Below are positions 26,521 to 35,573 of a stretch of DNA of 64,000 nucleotides, one piece after another; within the stretch, counting starts at the first letter, position 1, and every line of letters begins with the position of its first letter. The position numbers and the translations under genes are program-made. The notes beneath the pieces are model-generated. The model was not told where the DNA came from, ran no database searches, and saw only the letters and a program-made list of their open reading frames with translations. The stretch covers positions 1-64,000 of the forward strand of contig JAXMGQ010000012.1 of NCBI GenBank assembly GCA_046347195.1. The letters are read 5' to 3'. The DNA is from TMP-86 sp046347195 (lineage in GTDB: Bacteria; Pseudomonadota; Gammaproteobacteria; Steroidobacterales; Steroidobacteraceae).

Positions 26521-28023
26521 ATGATCCTCTTCGATCCGGTCGCCACCCATGCGGCCAGCCGGTCCGCGGCGCCCGCGATGGTGGATCTCGAGTCCGGACG
26601 GCGCTGGACCTACGCCCAGCTCGACGCCACGATCGACCGGCTGGCCGCGTGGATCGTGGATACCTTCGGGCCGGCGAGCGGCGTGCGCCTCGCGACGCTG
26701 TCGCGCAACCGTGCCGAGATGCTCATCCTGCAGCTCGCCGGCGTGCGCGCCGGCACGCTGTTCACGCCCTTCAACTGGCGGCTGGCGCCGCCGGAAATCG
26801 AGGCGCTCGCCGCCGATGCGAAGCCGGAGATCGTGTTTCACGAAGCGGACTTCGCACCACCTTCGGCCGCGCGGCGCGCAATGCCCATCACGCAACTGAC
26901 CCGGCTCGGCATCGACGCGGCAAGGCCCTCGCGCGCAGCGCGCCGGCCCTTCGATGCCGTGACGACCATCCTGTACACCTCGGGCACGAGCGGGCGCCCC
27001 AAGGGCGTGATGCTGTCGGAGTCGAACAGCTTCTGGGGTTGCACGAACTTCATCCTCGGCAACGATGTCACCGCGCACAGCGTGTTCCTGTGCGACATGC
27101 CGCTGTTCCACACGGCGGGGCTGTTCACCGCGGCGCGCGTTCCCCTTCTCGCCGGCGGCTGCGTGCTGGTGTCGCAGGGCTTCGACCCGCGGCGCACGCT
27201 CGAACGGCTGACAGACCCCGCACTGGGCGTTACCCATTATTTCTCCGTCCCGCAGATGGCCGCGCGGCTCTGGAACGAACCCGGCTTCCGGCCGACAAGC
27301 TTGCGCAAGCTGGTGAGCTGGGCGATCGGCGGCGCGCCGAACCCCAAGGCACTGACGCAGCGCTTCGTGGACGAGGGCATTCGCATCGCCGAAGGCTTCG
27401 GCATGTCGGAAAGCGGCTCGAACTTCGGCATGCCGCCATTCGACCTCGAGGTCCTGCGCCGCAAGGCCGGCAGCTGCGGCCTGCCCTTCATGCTGCTCGA
27501 AGCTCGCGTGGTCGATGCGGAGGGCAACGATGTGCCGGCCGGAGAGGTGGGCGAGCTGTGGATGCGCGGCCCTTCCATCACGAGCGGATACTGGAACCAG
27601 CCGGATACCACGGCCCGCGCCTTCCGTGACGGCTGGTTCATCACCGGCGACGCCGCGCGGGTGGACGAGGACGGCTTCTGGTACATCGTCGACCGCCGCA
27701 AGGACATGTACATCTCGGGCGGGGAGAACGTCTTTCCCGCCGAAGTCGAGGCCGCCATCGCCGAACTCACCGACGTTGCCGAATGCGCGGTGGTGGGCGT
27801 GCCGGATGAACGCTGGGGTGAGGTCGGTCGCGCCTATGTGATCCCGGTCGCCGGTCGCATGCTGAGCGCGGAAACGGTTCTCGCGCATTGCACGCAGCGG
27901 CTCGCGAAGTTCAAGGTGCCCACGAGCATCGTGCTCACCGACCACGTGCCGCGCACCGCCTCGGGCAAGGTGCAGAAGCACCTGCTCAAGCTGCGCGCCA
28001 TGCAGGAACTCGCCATCGGCTGA
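26521..28023 (+). CDS. acyl-CoA synthetase, probable feruloyl-CoA synthetase
   Basis: A 500-residue ANL-superfamily ligase that activates a carboxylic acid through an acyl-adenylate and joins it to CoA. The P-loop is TILYTSGTSGRPKG; later motifs are GFGMSESGS, DGWFITGDAAR and, near the end, PRTASGKVQKH with the catalytic lysine. The start MILFDPVATHA was chosen over a longer frame overlapping the hydratase gene. As third gene in the operon it should supply feruloyl- (or coumaroyl-) CoA to the lyase. The ferulate specificity comes from gene order only, so I leave the symbol blank. Confidence 0.85.
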   Translation: MILFDPVATHAASRSAAPAMVDLESGRRWTYAQLDATIDRLAAWIVDTFGPASGVRLATLSRNRAEMLILQLAGVRAGTLFTPFNWRLAPPEIEALAADAKPEIVFHEADFAPPSAARRAMPITQLTRLGIDAARPSRAARRPFDAVTTILYTSGTSGRPKGVMLSESNSFWGCTNFILGNDVTAHSVFLCDMPLFHTAGLFTAARVPLLAGGCVLVSQGFDPRRTLERLTDPALGVTHYFSVPQMAARLWNEPGFRPTSLRKLVSWAIGGAPNPKALTQRFVDEGIRIAEGFGMSESGSNFGMPPFDLEVLRRKAGSCGLPFMLLEARVVDAEGNDVPAGEVGELWMRGPSITSGYWNQPDTTARAFRDGWFITGDAARVDEDGFWYIVDRRKDMYISGGENVFPAEVEAAIAELTDVAECAVVGVPDERWGEVGRAYVIPVAGRMLSAETVLAHCTQRLAKFKVPTSIVLTDHVPRTASGKVQKHLLKLRAMQELAIG

Positions 28024-28045
28024 CAGCCCGGCTCAGGTGCCCATC

Positions 28046-28444
28046 ATGCAGGTCAATGCGCTCGATCACATCAACATCATCACCGACGACCTCGAAGGAT
28101 CCTCGCGCTACTACGCGGAAGTCTTCGGCCTGGAGCGGCGCAACGCGCCGCCGCCCCTGACCGTCGCGAACGCGCAATGGATGCACGATCACGCGGGGCG
28201 CGCGATCGTGCACATCAACAGCCGGGACTGCCCGCGGAACTACGAGCGCGATGTCACGCCCGGCCCCACCGGCGCCCTGCACCACGTGGCGTTCAACTGC
28301 TCGGGTTACGATGAGACGATCGGCCGGCTGAAGTCCCGTCGTTTCGCGTACCAGCTCAACACCGTGACGGCCATCGGCTTGCGGCAGATCTTCACCCAGG
28401 ACCCGAACGGGGTGCTCCTGGAGCTCAACTTCTTCGGCGACTGA
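28046..28444 (+). CDS. VOC-fold (glyoxalase/dioxygenase-like) protein
   Basis: A 132-residue vicinal-oxygen-chelate protein: VNALDHINIITDDLEGSSRYYAEVFGLE opens the first beta-alpha-beta unit, ALHHVAFNC the second, and DPNGVLLELNFF the last strand. His in LDHINI, His in LHHVAF and Glu in LLELNFF are candidate metal ligands. It follows the ligase gene by 22 bp, so it probably belongs to the ferulate operon. VOC proteins there can be extradiol dioxygenases or isomerases; the short single-module form fits neither firmly. A GTG at 28037 is an alternative start adding three residues. Confidence 0.8.
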   Translation: MQVNALDHINIITDDLEGSSRYYAEVFGLERRNAPPPLTVANAQWMHDHAGRAIVHINSRDCPRNYERDVTPGPTGALHHVAFNCSGYDETIGRLKSRRFAYQLNTVTAIGLRQIFTQDPNGVLLELNFFGD

Positions 28445-28452
28445 AGGGCCCT

Positions 28453-29858
28453 TCAGGCCGCGCCCTGGGTGCGCCAGCCCGGCTTGTAGGTCTCACGCGC
28501 CACGCGGCTGTACGGCACCGGACTCACGACCGCACGAACCTCGATCTGCCGGTGCGGCTCGACGGTGGTCTTCCTCGTGCCGCCGCCCTCCTCGCCCCAC
28601 ACCACCCGCAGTTCAGTGCCCACCGGTATCGACGGGTCGAGCGTGGCCAGCGACAGGGCCTGCTTCTCGTTGTAGCTGTAGCCGGTGAACATCGACACAC
28701 CGACCGTGCGGCCGCCGGCGTCGATGACCCGGTCATAGTTCGAGGAGGCATAATTGGCCAGCGGCACGTCGAAGAACTTGTACTGTTCGCCGTCCGGGTT
28801 GAACAGCGAGGCCATGATCCTCGCCATGTCCTCGGGGTTCCAGGCCAGGGTCACCTTCCGGCGCTGCGTCGCCGGGTCGATCTTCTGCAGCGCCTCGCGG
28901 CCGTGGAACTCGTGGTCGAACTTCACGAAGGAGCCGTAGCCCAGCTCCCACGGATTGACGTAGTAATCCTCGATGCGCTCGGAGACGAAGCTTCCGCCGA
29001 TCGAGCCCGTGGCCTCGTAGCTGTCGGCACCCAGCCATTGCCGGTAGGCCTCGAGCTTCTCACCCGTGTAGATGCCGGGAAGCGGAGAAGGAATCCAGCC
29101 CGATTCCAGCGTGTTCGACGGGTAGCGCGGCTGCCACAGGGCACGAGGCCGAACTCCCTGCCCGCCTCGAGGATGGCGGCGCGGATCTCGTCCTGTTCCG
29201 CGTAGGGACCCCAGAGTTCGAGGCCGGGCGCGCCGGACATGCCGTGACGCAGCGTGCGCACCGACCTGCCGGCGATCTTCATGGTGGACAGGGTGAAGAA
29301 CTTGAGCTGCTCGAGCGGCGCCCCATGGAGCTTTTCGATCACCGCCCAGGCCTTGGGACCCTGGATCTGGAATCGCCACACCGAGCGGCTCACCGGCTTG
29401 CCCATGGGGCGCATCGGCGAACGGTCGTCCAGTTGCACCTCGACGTCGTAGCCGCCGGTGGCCGCGTGGAAGCGCAGCCAGTTGGAGGCCGGTGCACGGC
29501 CCACGTACACGAATTCCCCGGGCGCGAGATGGAAGATGATGCCATCGCCGATGACGTGGCCATACGGCGTCGTCGGAACATACTGCTTGGCCTTGTTCAC
29601 TTCGAAGCGGGTCATCGAGTTGATGGCCGTTTCGGACAGGAGCCTGAGCGCATCCTTGCCACGAAGGTACAGGTTCACCATGTGGTGGGTCTGATCGAAC
29701 AGCACTGCGCTGTGCTGCCAGGCCCACTGCTCGCTGCGCCAGTTGCTGAACTCGGGCGAGACCACCGGATAGACGTAGGCGCCGAGCTGCGAATTGCGCA
29801 GCAGCGCCACCGTGTTGCCCGCGCTTGCCAGGATTTCCTCGAGATTTCGTGCCGTCAT
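28453..29858 (-). pseudogene. ligM: LigM-type THF-dependent aromatic O-demethylase, one frameshift
   Basis: Two minus-frame pieces make a GcvT-fold protein of about 468 residues that closely follows LigM, which moves the methoxy methyl of vanillate or 3-O-methylgallate to tetrahydrofolate. The first piece has NLEEILASAGNTVALLRNSQ, LFDQTHHMVNLYLRGKDAL and FQIQGPKAW. The second resumes at YPSNTLESGWIPSPLP and ends with PYSRVARETYKPGWR. The break is between GSR and YPSNT near 29123-29130, where one missing base explains everything. The ATG at 29858 has a GAGGTG site six bases before it. It would convert the vanillate made by the neighbouring operon to protocatechuate. Both halves are otherwise intact, so a base-calling error is possible. 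Confidence 0.87.
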
Positions 29859-30074
29859 GCCATTCACCTCGCGCCCCGGGGGAAGCGACAGATGATAGCG
29901 ACTTTTGACGCTCAGCCTCCGTCTCGAGCGTCCTTGGCGCGCGGGATGACGGGCAACAGCAGGTGCGAGGGATAGCGAGCCGAGTGGTAGACCACCTGCC
30001 GCGCCGCCTGCATCCGCGTGCCCGTCGCAGGATCCTCCCCCGTGTTCAGGTTGCGGTCGAAGCGCGGCAAGGTG

Positions 30075-31040
30075 CTAGCCCGCCAGTGCCGTTCGCCGCC
30101 GGCGCAATTCGGTGGGCGCGGCACCGTAGCGCTCACGAAAGACACGCGCGAAGTGGGTCGTGTTGCTGAAGCCCCATTCGTAGGCGATGGTCGACACGGA
30201 CTTCACGCGTTGCGTCGAGTCCAGCAGCGCCCGGCAGGCGGACTCCAGGCGGCGGCGCTGGATGTAGCGGCAGATGGCCTCGTCCTGATGCTCGAAAAGC
30301 TTGTGGATGTAGCGCGGCGAGACCCGAAAGTGCGCGGCGATGCCCACCGGCCCCAGGTCAGGATCACCGAGGTGGCGATCGATGTAGCGGCAGATCCGAA
30401 GCCGCCAGTTCGTCTGGACGGTCGAGCAATCGAGGACCTTGTGATCGGAGTCGATGAACGCCGCGGCCACCACATCGCAGATGGATTCGGCCAGCTTGTC
30501 CGCGGCCGATGCCCCGATGCCCGACCGGCACTGGTCCCAGAACATGCCGATGAAGTGCGACGTCAGTGCGCTCGCACCGGCATCGCCCGACATCGGGCGG
30601 TTGACGAATGCCTCGGGAGTGGCGAGATGCCGCTTGAGCAGCCACTGGGGCATGCGCAGCACCAGGGTACTGTTGTGGTCCGAGAAGTTGAGCTCGTACG
30701 GCACCGAGTTGTCACAGAGCACGAAGTCGCCCGGGCCGATCTGCGCCTCGCTGCCCTGGGTTCGATTGACGCAGTGCCCGGCACGCTGCAACTGCAGGAG
30801 ATAGCAGGACTCCTGCGCTTGCCGCTGAGGCGTGTGCACGACGCGTGTCGGGGTCGAACGCACGGCGGCAAACTGGATGCCGGCGAACTCCGCGGCAGTG
30901 AGGTCCGCTTCCAGCTCGCTCTCGCGGACAGGCTGGACTTGCAGGCTGGTGATGGCGCCGGAGACCTGTTCGTTCCAGTAATCGACGCGGCGGTGCGGCG
31001 CCACCCCGCTCGTGGAACAAGATGTGAAGCCGTTACCCAT
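30075..31040 (-). CDS. AraC-family transcriptional regulator
   Basis: A 321-residue regulator. An N-terminal AraC-binding-like domain with cupin character (CYLLQLQRAGHCVN...GPGDFVLCDNSVPYEL) senses an effector. Two helix-turn-helix units lie in the last 100 residues (LGPVGIAAHFRVSPRYIHKLF and VSTIAYEWGFSNTTHFARVFRERYG). The domain order resembles FeaR-type activators of aromatic-amine and aldehyde metabolism. It is divergent from the histone-deacetylase-like gene with a 240-bp gap, and about 216 bp of apparently empty sequence separates it from ligM, so either neighbour may be its target. Confidence 0.9.
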   Translation of the reverse strand: MGNGFTSCSTSGVAPHRRVDYWNEQVSGAITSLQVQPVRESELEADLTAAEFAGIQFAAVRSTPTRVVHTPQRQAQESCYLLQLQRAGHCVNRTQGSEAQIGPGDFVLCDNSVPYELNFSDHNSTLVLRMPQWLLKRHLATPEAFVNRPMSGDAGASALTSHFIGMFWDQCRSGIGASAADKLAESICDVVAAAFIDSDHKVLDCSTVQTNWRLRICRYIDRHLGDPDLGPVGIAAHFRVSPRYIHKLFEHQDEAICRYIQRRRLESACRALLDSTQRVKSVSTIAYEWGFSNTTHFARVFRERYGAAPTELRRRRTALAG

Positions 31041-31280
31041 GTGTCCGTGTCCGACTCAGCGGCCGCATGACCTAAGCATCCCCAGATGGTTTGGCATCAA
31101 ATCATCGTCGCAGTGTACCGGAGTTCCACCGGCTTCGCACGCGCCGGCTTCCCCCGCGTTTCCGGGTGTGCCGACATCAGCCCGTTCGGCGGCAGTGGCT
31201 TTTTCGTTCCCGGCCAGTGGCTGAAGGCCGCCCCAGCCTTGCCGGGCGTTGCCTATGATCGCCGTCGAGGTGTTGACGGA

Positions 31281-32402
31281 ATGAGCGCAACGACGGCATT
31301 TTACTTCGACGAACGTTGCCTGTGGCACTCCACGGGGCTGCACGCACTGGTCGTACCCGTGGGGGGTTGGGTCCAGCCACCGGCGGGCGCCGGTCACGCC
31401 GAGTCGCCGGAAACCAAGCGTCGTATCAAGACGCTCATGGACGTCTCGGGTCTCTCCTCCCAGGTCGATGTACGCAGCGCCGCTGCCGCCAGCGAGGAGG
31501 AGCTTCGACGGGTCCACCCGGCCGGGTATCTCCGGCAGTTCAGGCAAGTCAGTGAGGCCGGCGGCGGCGATCTGGGGCAGCTCGCACCTTTCGGTCGCGG
31601 CAGCTACGAGATCGCCCGCCTCTCCGCTGGCCTCGTGGCGGCCGCCATCGAATCGGTATTGACCGGCTCGCACCGCAATGCCTACGCGATGTCGCGCCCG
31701 CCGGGGCACCACTGCCTGCCGGACCTGCCGATGGGCTTCTGCCTGCTGGCCAACATCCCGATCGCCATCGAGGCCGCGATTGCGCGGCATGGCCTCGAGC
31801 GGGTGGCGGTCATCGACTGGGACGTGCACCACGGCAACGGGACCCAGGCGATCTACTACGAGCGCCCCGACGTGCTGACGATTTCACTGCACCAGGACCG
31901 CTGCTTTCCACCCGGATATGGCGGCCTCGCGGATCGAGGCTCCGGCCGCGGAACAGGATACAACTACAACATTCCGCTGCAGCCCGGGGGCGGAGACGAC
32001 GCCTACCGGTATGCATTCGAACGCATCGTACTGCCGGTCCTGGACCGCTATCGCCCGCAGTTGATCGTGGTGGCCAGCGGGCTCGACGCCAATGCGGTCG
32101 ACCCACTCGCGCGCATGCAACTGCACAGCGAGTCCTATCGCTGGATGACGCAGGCGCTGATGCAGTCGGCGGCGACGCATTGTGATGGCCGGCTGGTCGC
32201 GGCCCACGAGGGCGGCTATGCCGAAGCCGCGGTGCCCTTCTGCGGGCACGCCATCGTCGAAGCGCTGGCGGAACGATCCATGGGAGTCGAGGACCCCTTT
32301 CTCGACCTGTTCCGTGCCCAGCAGCCAGGCGAAGAATTCCAGCGCTTCCAGCGTGGACTGATCGATGCCATGGCTGAAGACTTCCGCAGTGATACGAGGT
32401 AG
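31281..32402 (+). CDS. histone deacetylase / acetylpolyamine amidohydrolase-like enzyme
   Basis: A 373-residue zinc amidohydrolase of the class II histone-deacetylase family. The tandem catalytic histidines are H143 and H144 (RPPGHHCLPDLP), and zinc ligands D181, H183 (WDVHHGNGTQ) and D269 (ASGLDANAVD) are in place. Bacterial members remove acetyl groups from polyamines or other small amides. I start at MSATTAFYFDERCLWH; the longer frame before it lies in the divergent promoter region and looks non-coding. The SnoaL-like gene follows by 4 bp and is probably cotranscribed. Substrate unknown. Confidence 0.9.
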   Translation: MSATTAFYFDERCLWHSTGLHALVVPVGGWVQPPAGAGHAESPETKRRIKTLMDVSGLSSQVDVRSAAAASEEELRRVHPAGYLRQFRQVSEAGGGDLGQLAPFGRGSYEIARLSAGLVAAAIESVLTGSHRNAYAMSRPPGHHCLPDLPMGFCLLANIPIAIEAAIARHGLERVAVIDWDVHHGNGTQAIYYERPDVLTISLHQDRCFPPGYGGLADRGSGRGTGYNYNIPLQPGGGDDAYRYAFERIVLPVLDRYRPQLIVVASGLDANAVDPLARMQLHSESYRWMTQALMQSAATHCDGRLVAAHEGGYAEAAVPFCGHAIVEALAERSMGVEDPFLDLFRAQQPGEEFQRFQRGLIDAMAEDFRSDTR

Positions 32403-32406
32403 GCGA

Positions 32407-32796
32407 ATGAGAAGCGGCATCGACGTCGTCAGGGAATTCTACGAGGCCACCGGCGGCGGTGACATCAGCCGCGCCCTCTCCCTCCTGTCGCCCAGCGTGC
32501 GGTGGACCGAGATGCAGGGTTCGACCTACGCGGGCACCTACCAGGGACCCCAGGCGGTGCTCGAGGGCGTGTTCGCCCGGATCGGCAGCGAATGGGAAGG
32601 GTTCCGTTTCGACCCTGACCGGTTGATCGACGCCGGCAACAGCGTCGTCGCCACCGGCTGGTACAGCGGCGTGTACCGCGCCACCGGCCGCAACTTGCGG
32701 TGCAGGACCCTGCATGTCTGGGACGTCAGCGCCGGCCAGGTGAACGCATTCGAGCAGTTCTGCGACACGTTGACCATGAGTCGCGTGACAGCCTGA
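32407..32796 (+). CDS. SnoaL-like (NTF2-fold) small protein
   Basis: A 129-residue protein with the SnoaL pattern: MRSGIDVVREFYEATGGGD, LSPSVRWTEMQGSTYAGTYQGPQAV, VVATGWYSGVYRATGR and a closing strand HVWDVSAGQVNAFEQF. Such proteins include aldol-condensation cyclases, epoxide hydrolases and many with unknown activity. The ATG lies 4 bp after the amidohydrolase stop, preceded by GAGGTAGGCG, giving tight coupling. Function is not deducible beyond the fold. Confidence 0.83.
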   Translation: MRSGIDVVREFYEATGGGDISRALSLLSPSVRWTEMQGSTYAGTYQGPQAVLEGVFARIGSEWEGFRFDPDRLIDAGNSVVATGWYSGVYRATGRNLRCRTLHVWDVSAGQVNAFEQFCDTLTMSRVTA

Positions 32797-33037
32797 CGAG
32801 GTTCAACCATCGCGACGTCACCGTTCGGCCGCGCACGATCGGTTTGAGCATCATGTATCGCAGGTGATCGGGCGAGACCAGGAGACGGAGGCCATGGACA
32901 GCCTTCGCCTCGATCCTTGAAGCATTGCTGCGCCTGCCCAAACTGAGAAGCGCGTCGCGCGCGTCCCTGTCGTGCGAATCGGCGTGAGCCGGTATCATCC
33001 GGCTGCGATGTCATTCCTGCGACCCGAATCATCCGAC

Positions 33038-34470
33038 ATGCCTTTCCATCGGCGCGCTGCCCGCGGCGCAGCATCCGCACTTGCGCTCCTGACCGTCCTG
33101 CTCGGTGCGGGCTGCGCCTCCACCGGCGGCGATGCCGATGCAGAAGACGATCCGACCCTCGTCGCGGAAGCCGAAGTCCCGTTCGAGGCATTGCCCCCCT
33201 CCACGGCCACGACGGAAACCGATGAGGAGAGCGAAAGCGAGGTTCCGGCTGCCATCGCCGAGACCGAGCGCCGCGAGACCCAACCGAAGCCTGGCGATCT
33301 GCCAGAGGTGATCGTGAAGGCGCGCGAGCGCCATGTGGTGATCCGCTCGCTCGTGACCGAGGGCCAGGCCCAGTTGCGCAACGTGGAATTGAAGTACGTC
33401 TTCTCCGGCAAGGGCCGGCACGAGGTGCTGCGCGGCCGCCCGGTTGCCTTCGCCTTGTGGAGCGAGTCACAGAAGAGCTGGAGCATCGCCCGCCTGGAGA
33501 TTCCACGCCCGCCGCTGAAGTGGAAGCCCGGCCGGGGGCCGCTGCCCTTCGTCATGCTCACGCCGGGCATTCAGGCCCGCCACGTCAAGGGCACCGGCGC
33601 GGAACGGCTGATGTTCGCGTTCTCGCGCGACGGCGAGGAACTGAAGGTCTACGGCCGCAAGTTTCCGGTGTTCGACAACAAGCTCATCAAGAAGAAGCGA
33701 TGGCGGGAGGCCGTGGCGACGGCACGCTCCATCGTGTACCTGCCCTACACCCAGGATACCCAGGACCCGGATTTCATCACCGGCGGCAGGGACTTCCTGC
33801 TCAGCACCGCGCGGCGGGCCATGGACGAGTTGCGCAACGCGAGCGTGCCGAGTTCGGCCTACGCGGACAAGCTGCTCGCCGAAGTGATTCCCCCCGAGGT
33901 GATCACCACGCTCGCGGTCATCGAGCAGACGGATGATGAGGACTATGTGCAGAAGGGCAGCAGCGCTTTCGACGAGGTGCTCAGCCAGTACGGACTGAAG
34001 CGTGAGGAGGCCTACCGCTACAGCGTGTCGAGCGCGAAGGCACTGGGCCCCATGCAATTCACCAACCGGCGCGGCAACGGCACCTATTCGCTCGTCGTGC
34101 GCCGCTGCCGCGGAGCGCAGCTGCAATCCGTTCCTGGCGCGCGGCGCGACGCAACTCCTCAACGCGATGAAAGCGGCCGTCCGCCTGCTGGACCTCGAGC
34201 TGGCGCAGTTCGACGAGATCCGCGCCGCCTACCGCACGAATCCGGAAGTGCTCGGGATCTTCGCGGTCGCCGGCTACAACGGTACCTGCGCAACGTCGCC
34301 AAGCTCCATCGCGCGCTCAACGCATGGGCATCCAGCTCGGCGAGCTGCGCCGCGCAGGCCAGCTTCCCCCGGGCTCGGCGGTCCGTGCCCTGCGGTGTTG
34401 CGCGGAGGTGCCCGGTGGTGAAGGTCAGCATTCCGCGCTACAACCGCGAGAACAGCGGCTACATCGGCAC
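33038..34470 (+). pseudogene. lipoprotein lytic murein transglycosylase, frameshifted
   Basis: A lipoprotein (MPFHRRAARGAASALALL, lipobox LGAGC) with an acidic linker, a soluble domain and then an SLT-like transglycosylase domain starting PPEVITTLAVIEQTDDEDY and KALGPMQFTN. After about 34070 the frame is lost. The sequence continues as NPFLARGATQLLNAMKAAVRL...GIFAVAGYNG in another frame, then RYLRNVAKLHRALN, then MGIQLGELRRAGQLP, and finally KVSIPRYNRENSGYI. That needs at least three to four single-base shifts within 350 bp. Intact, it would cleave peptidoglycan in the periplasm. Whether the shifts are real or base-calling errors is open; codon quality on both sides argues for recent or artefactual loss. 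Confidence 0.75.
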
Positions 34471-34537
34471 CAGAACATCCGAGCCTGTTCCGAGCCGCCC
34501 GCCTGGTGGAAAGCTGGGCTGGACAGCGGGGCCGTGG

Positions 34538-35443
34538 CTACCTGAACACAGTGACGGTGGACTGCGCGAAGCGCATCCACCAGGATGGAGAACGCGGGTG
34601 TGAGGCCTGCGGACGCCAATAGAGGTGGTAGCCAGGGAAAGGCGCGCACCAGTCCGCCAGCATCCTGATCAATCCGCCCGAGTCGATCTCCGCCCGAACC
34701 AGGTCCTCCGGGAAGAACCCTATCCCGAGACCGGCCCTGACGGCTCTCAGGCGCAACCACAGCGTATTGAACACGAGTTGTCCTTCGACGTGGACCTTGA
34801 CCTCTCGCGAACCCTTGGCGAATTCCCAGGAGTAGATGCCACCGTGGGTTGGCAGCCTCAGGTTGATGCAATTGTGCTCCTGCAGATCCTGCGGCCTCTT
34901 CGGGATCCGCCTGCCTTCCAGGTAGCCGGCAGTGGCCACGGCGGCCATTCGAAAATCCGATCCGATGCGCACGGCGATCATGTCCTTTGCAACCTGCTCA
35001 CCCAGCCGGACGCCGGCATCGTAATGGCCGGCCACGATGTCGGTGAGCCCGTAGTCGAGCGTGAGCTCGACCTGGATATCCGGGTAGCCGGGCAGCAGGC
35101 GCTCCAGCGCTGGCATGAGCACCGTCTGCGCGGCGTGCTCCGCCGCCGTGATCCGGATCGACCCCGCCGGGCGCTCGCGCAACGAGGTGAGTGCGTCGAT
35201 CTCGGCATCGATCCCGTCGAATGCAGGCCGCAGGGTGCGAAGCAGCCGCTCCCCCGCCACGGTGGGCGCGACGCTGCGCGTGGTGCGACTCAGCAGTCGC
35301 AGCCCCAATCGTCCCTCCAGCCGCCGGATGGCGTGGCTCAGGGAGGACTGGGTCATCCCCAGTTGCGAGGCCGCGCGAGTGAAGCTGGATTCCCGTGCAA
35401 CCGACATGAACGCGGCAAGGTCTGCCAGATGCTCCCGCTTCAT
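34538..35443 (-). CDS. LysR-family transcriptional regulator
   Basis: A 301-residue LysR-type regulator. The winged helix-turn-helix is in LADLAAFMSVARESSFTRAA and SQLGMTQSSLSHAIRRLE. A periplasmic-binding-protein-like effector domain begins at SIRITAAEHAAQTVLMP and includes GLGIGFFPEDLVRAE. It is divergent from the aldo/keto reductase gene with a 130-bp gap, the common arrangement in which such a regulator controls its neighbour. Confidence 0.92.
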   Translation of the reverse strand: MKREHLADLAAFMSVARESSFTRAASQLGMTQSSLSHAIRRLEGRLGLRLLSRTTRSVAPTVAGERLLRTLRPAFDGIDAEIDALTSLRERPAGSIRITAAEHAAQTVLMPALERLLPGYPDIQVELTLDYGLTDIVAGHYDAGVRLGEQVAKDMIAVRIGSDFRMAAVATAGYLEGRRIPKRPQDLQEHNCINLRLPTHGGIYSWEFAKGSREVKVHVEGQLVFNTLWLRLRAVRAGLGIGFFPEDLVRAEIDSGGLIRMLADWCAPFPGYHLYWRPQASHPRSPSWWMRFAQSTVTVFR

Positions 35444-35573
35444 ATATGTATTCCATTCATGGGTCCAATCGAATTCTAACGGCTAGTCAATAGAGACTCC
35501 AGGGCCTACCTTGTGCACACAGGACATCGGGCAACGCATCCGCGACTGCCGATACGTCCGGTGGAGAATGGCA

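Noticed and set aside
31086..31280. 65-residue N-terminal extension of the histone-deacetylase-like protein
   Set aside because: It lies in the divergent promoter region and has no similarity to the family; homologues start near MSATTAFYFDERC.
35444..35573. LysR binding box between the LysR and aldo/keto reductase genes
   Set aside because: Several weak T-N11-A matches in an AT-rich stretch, none clearly better than chance.
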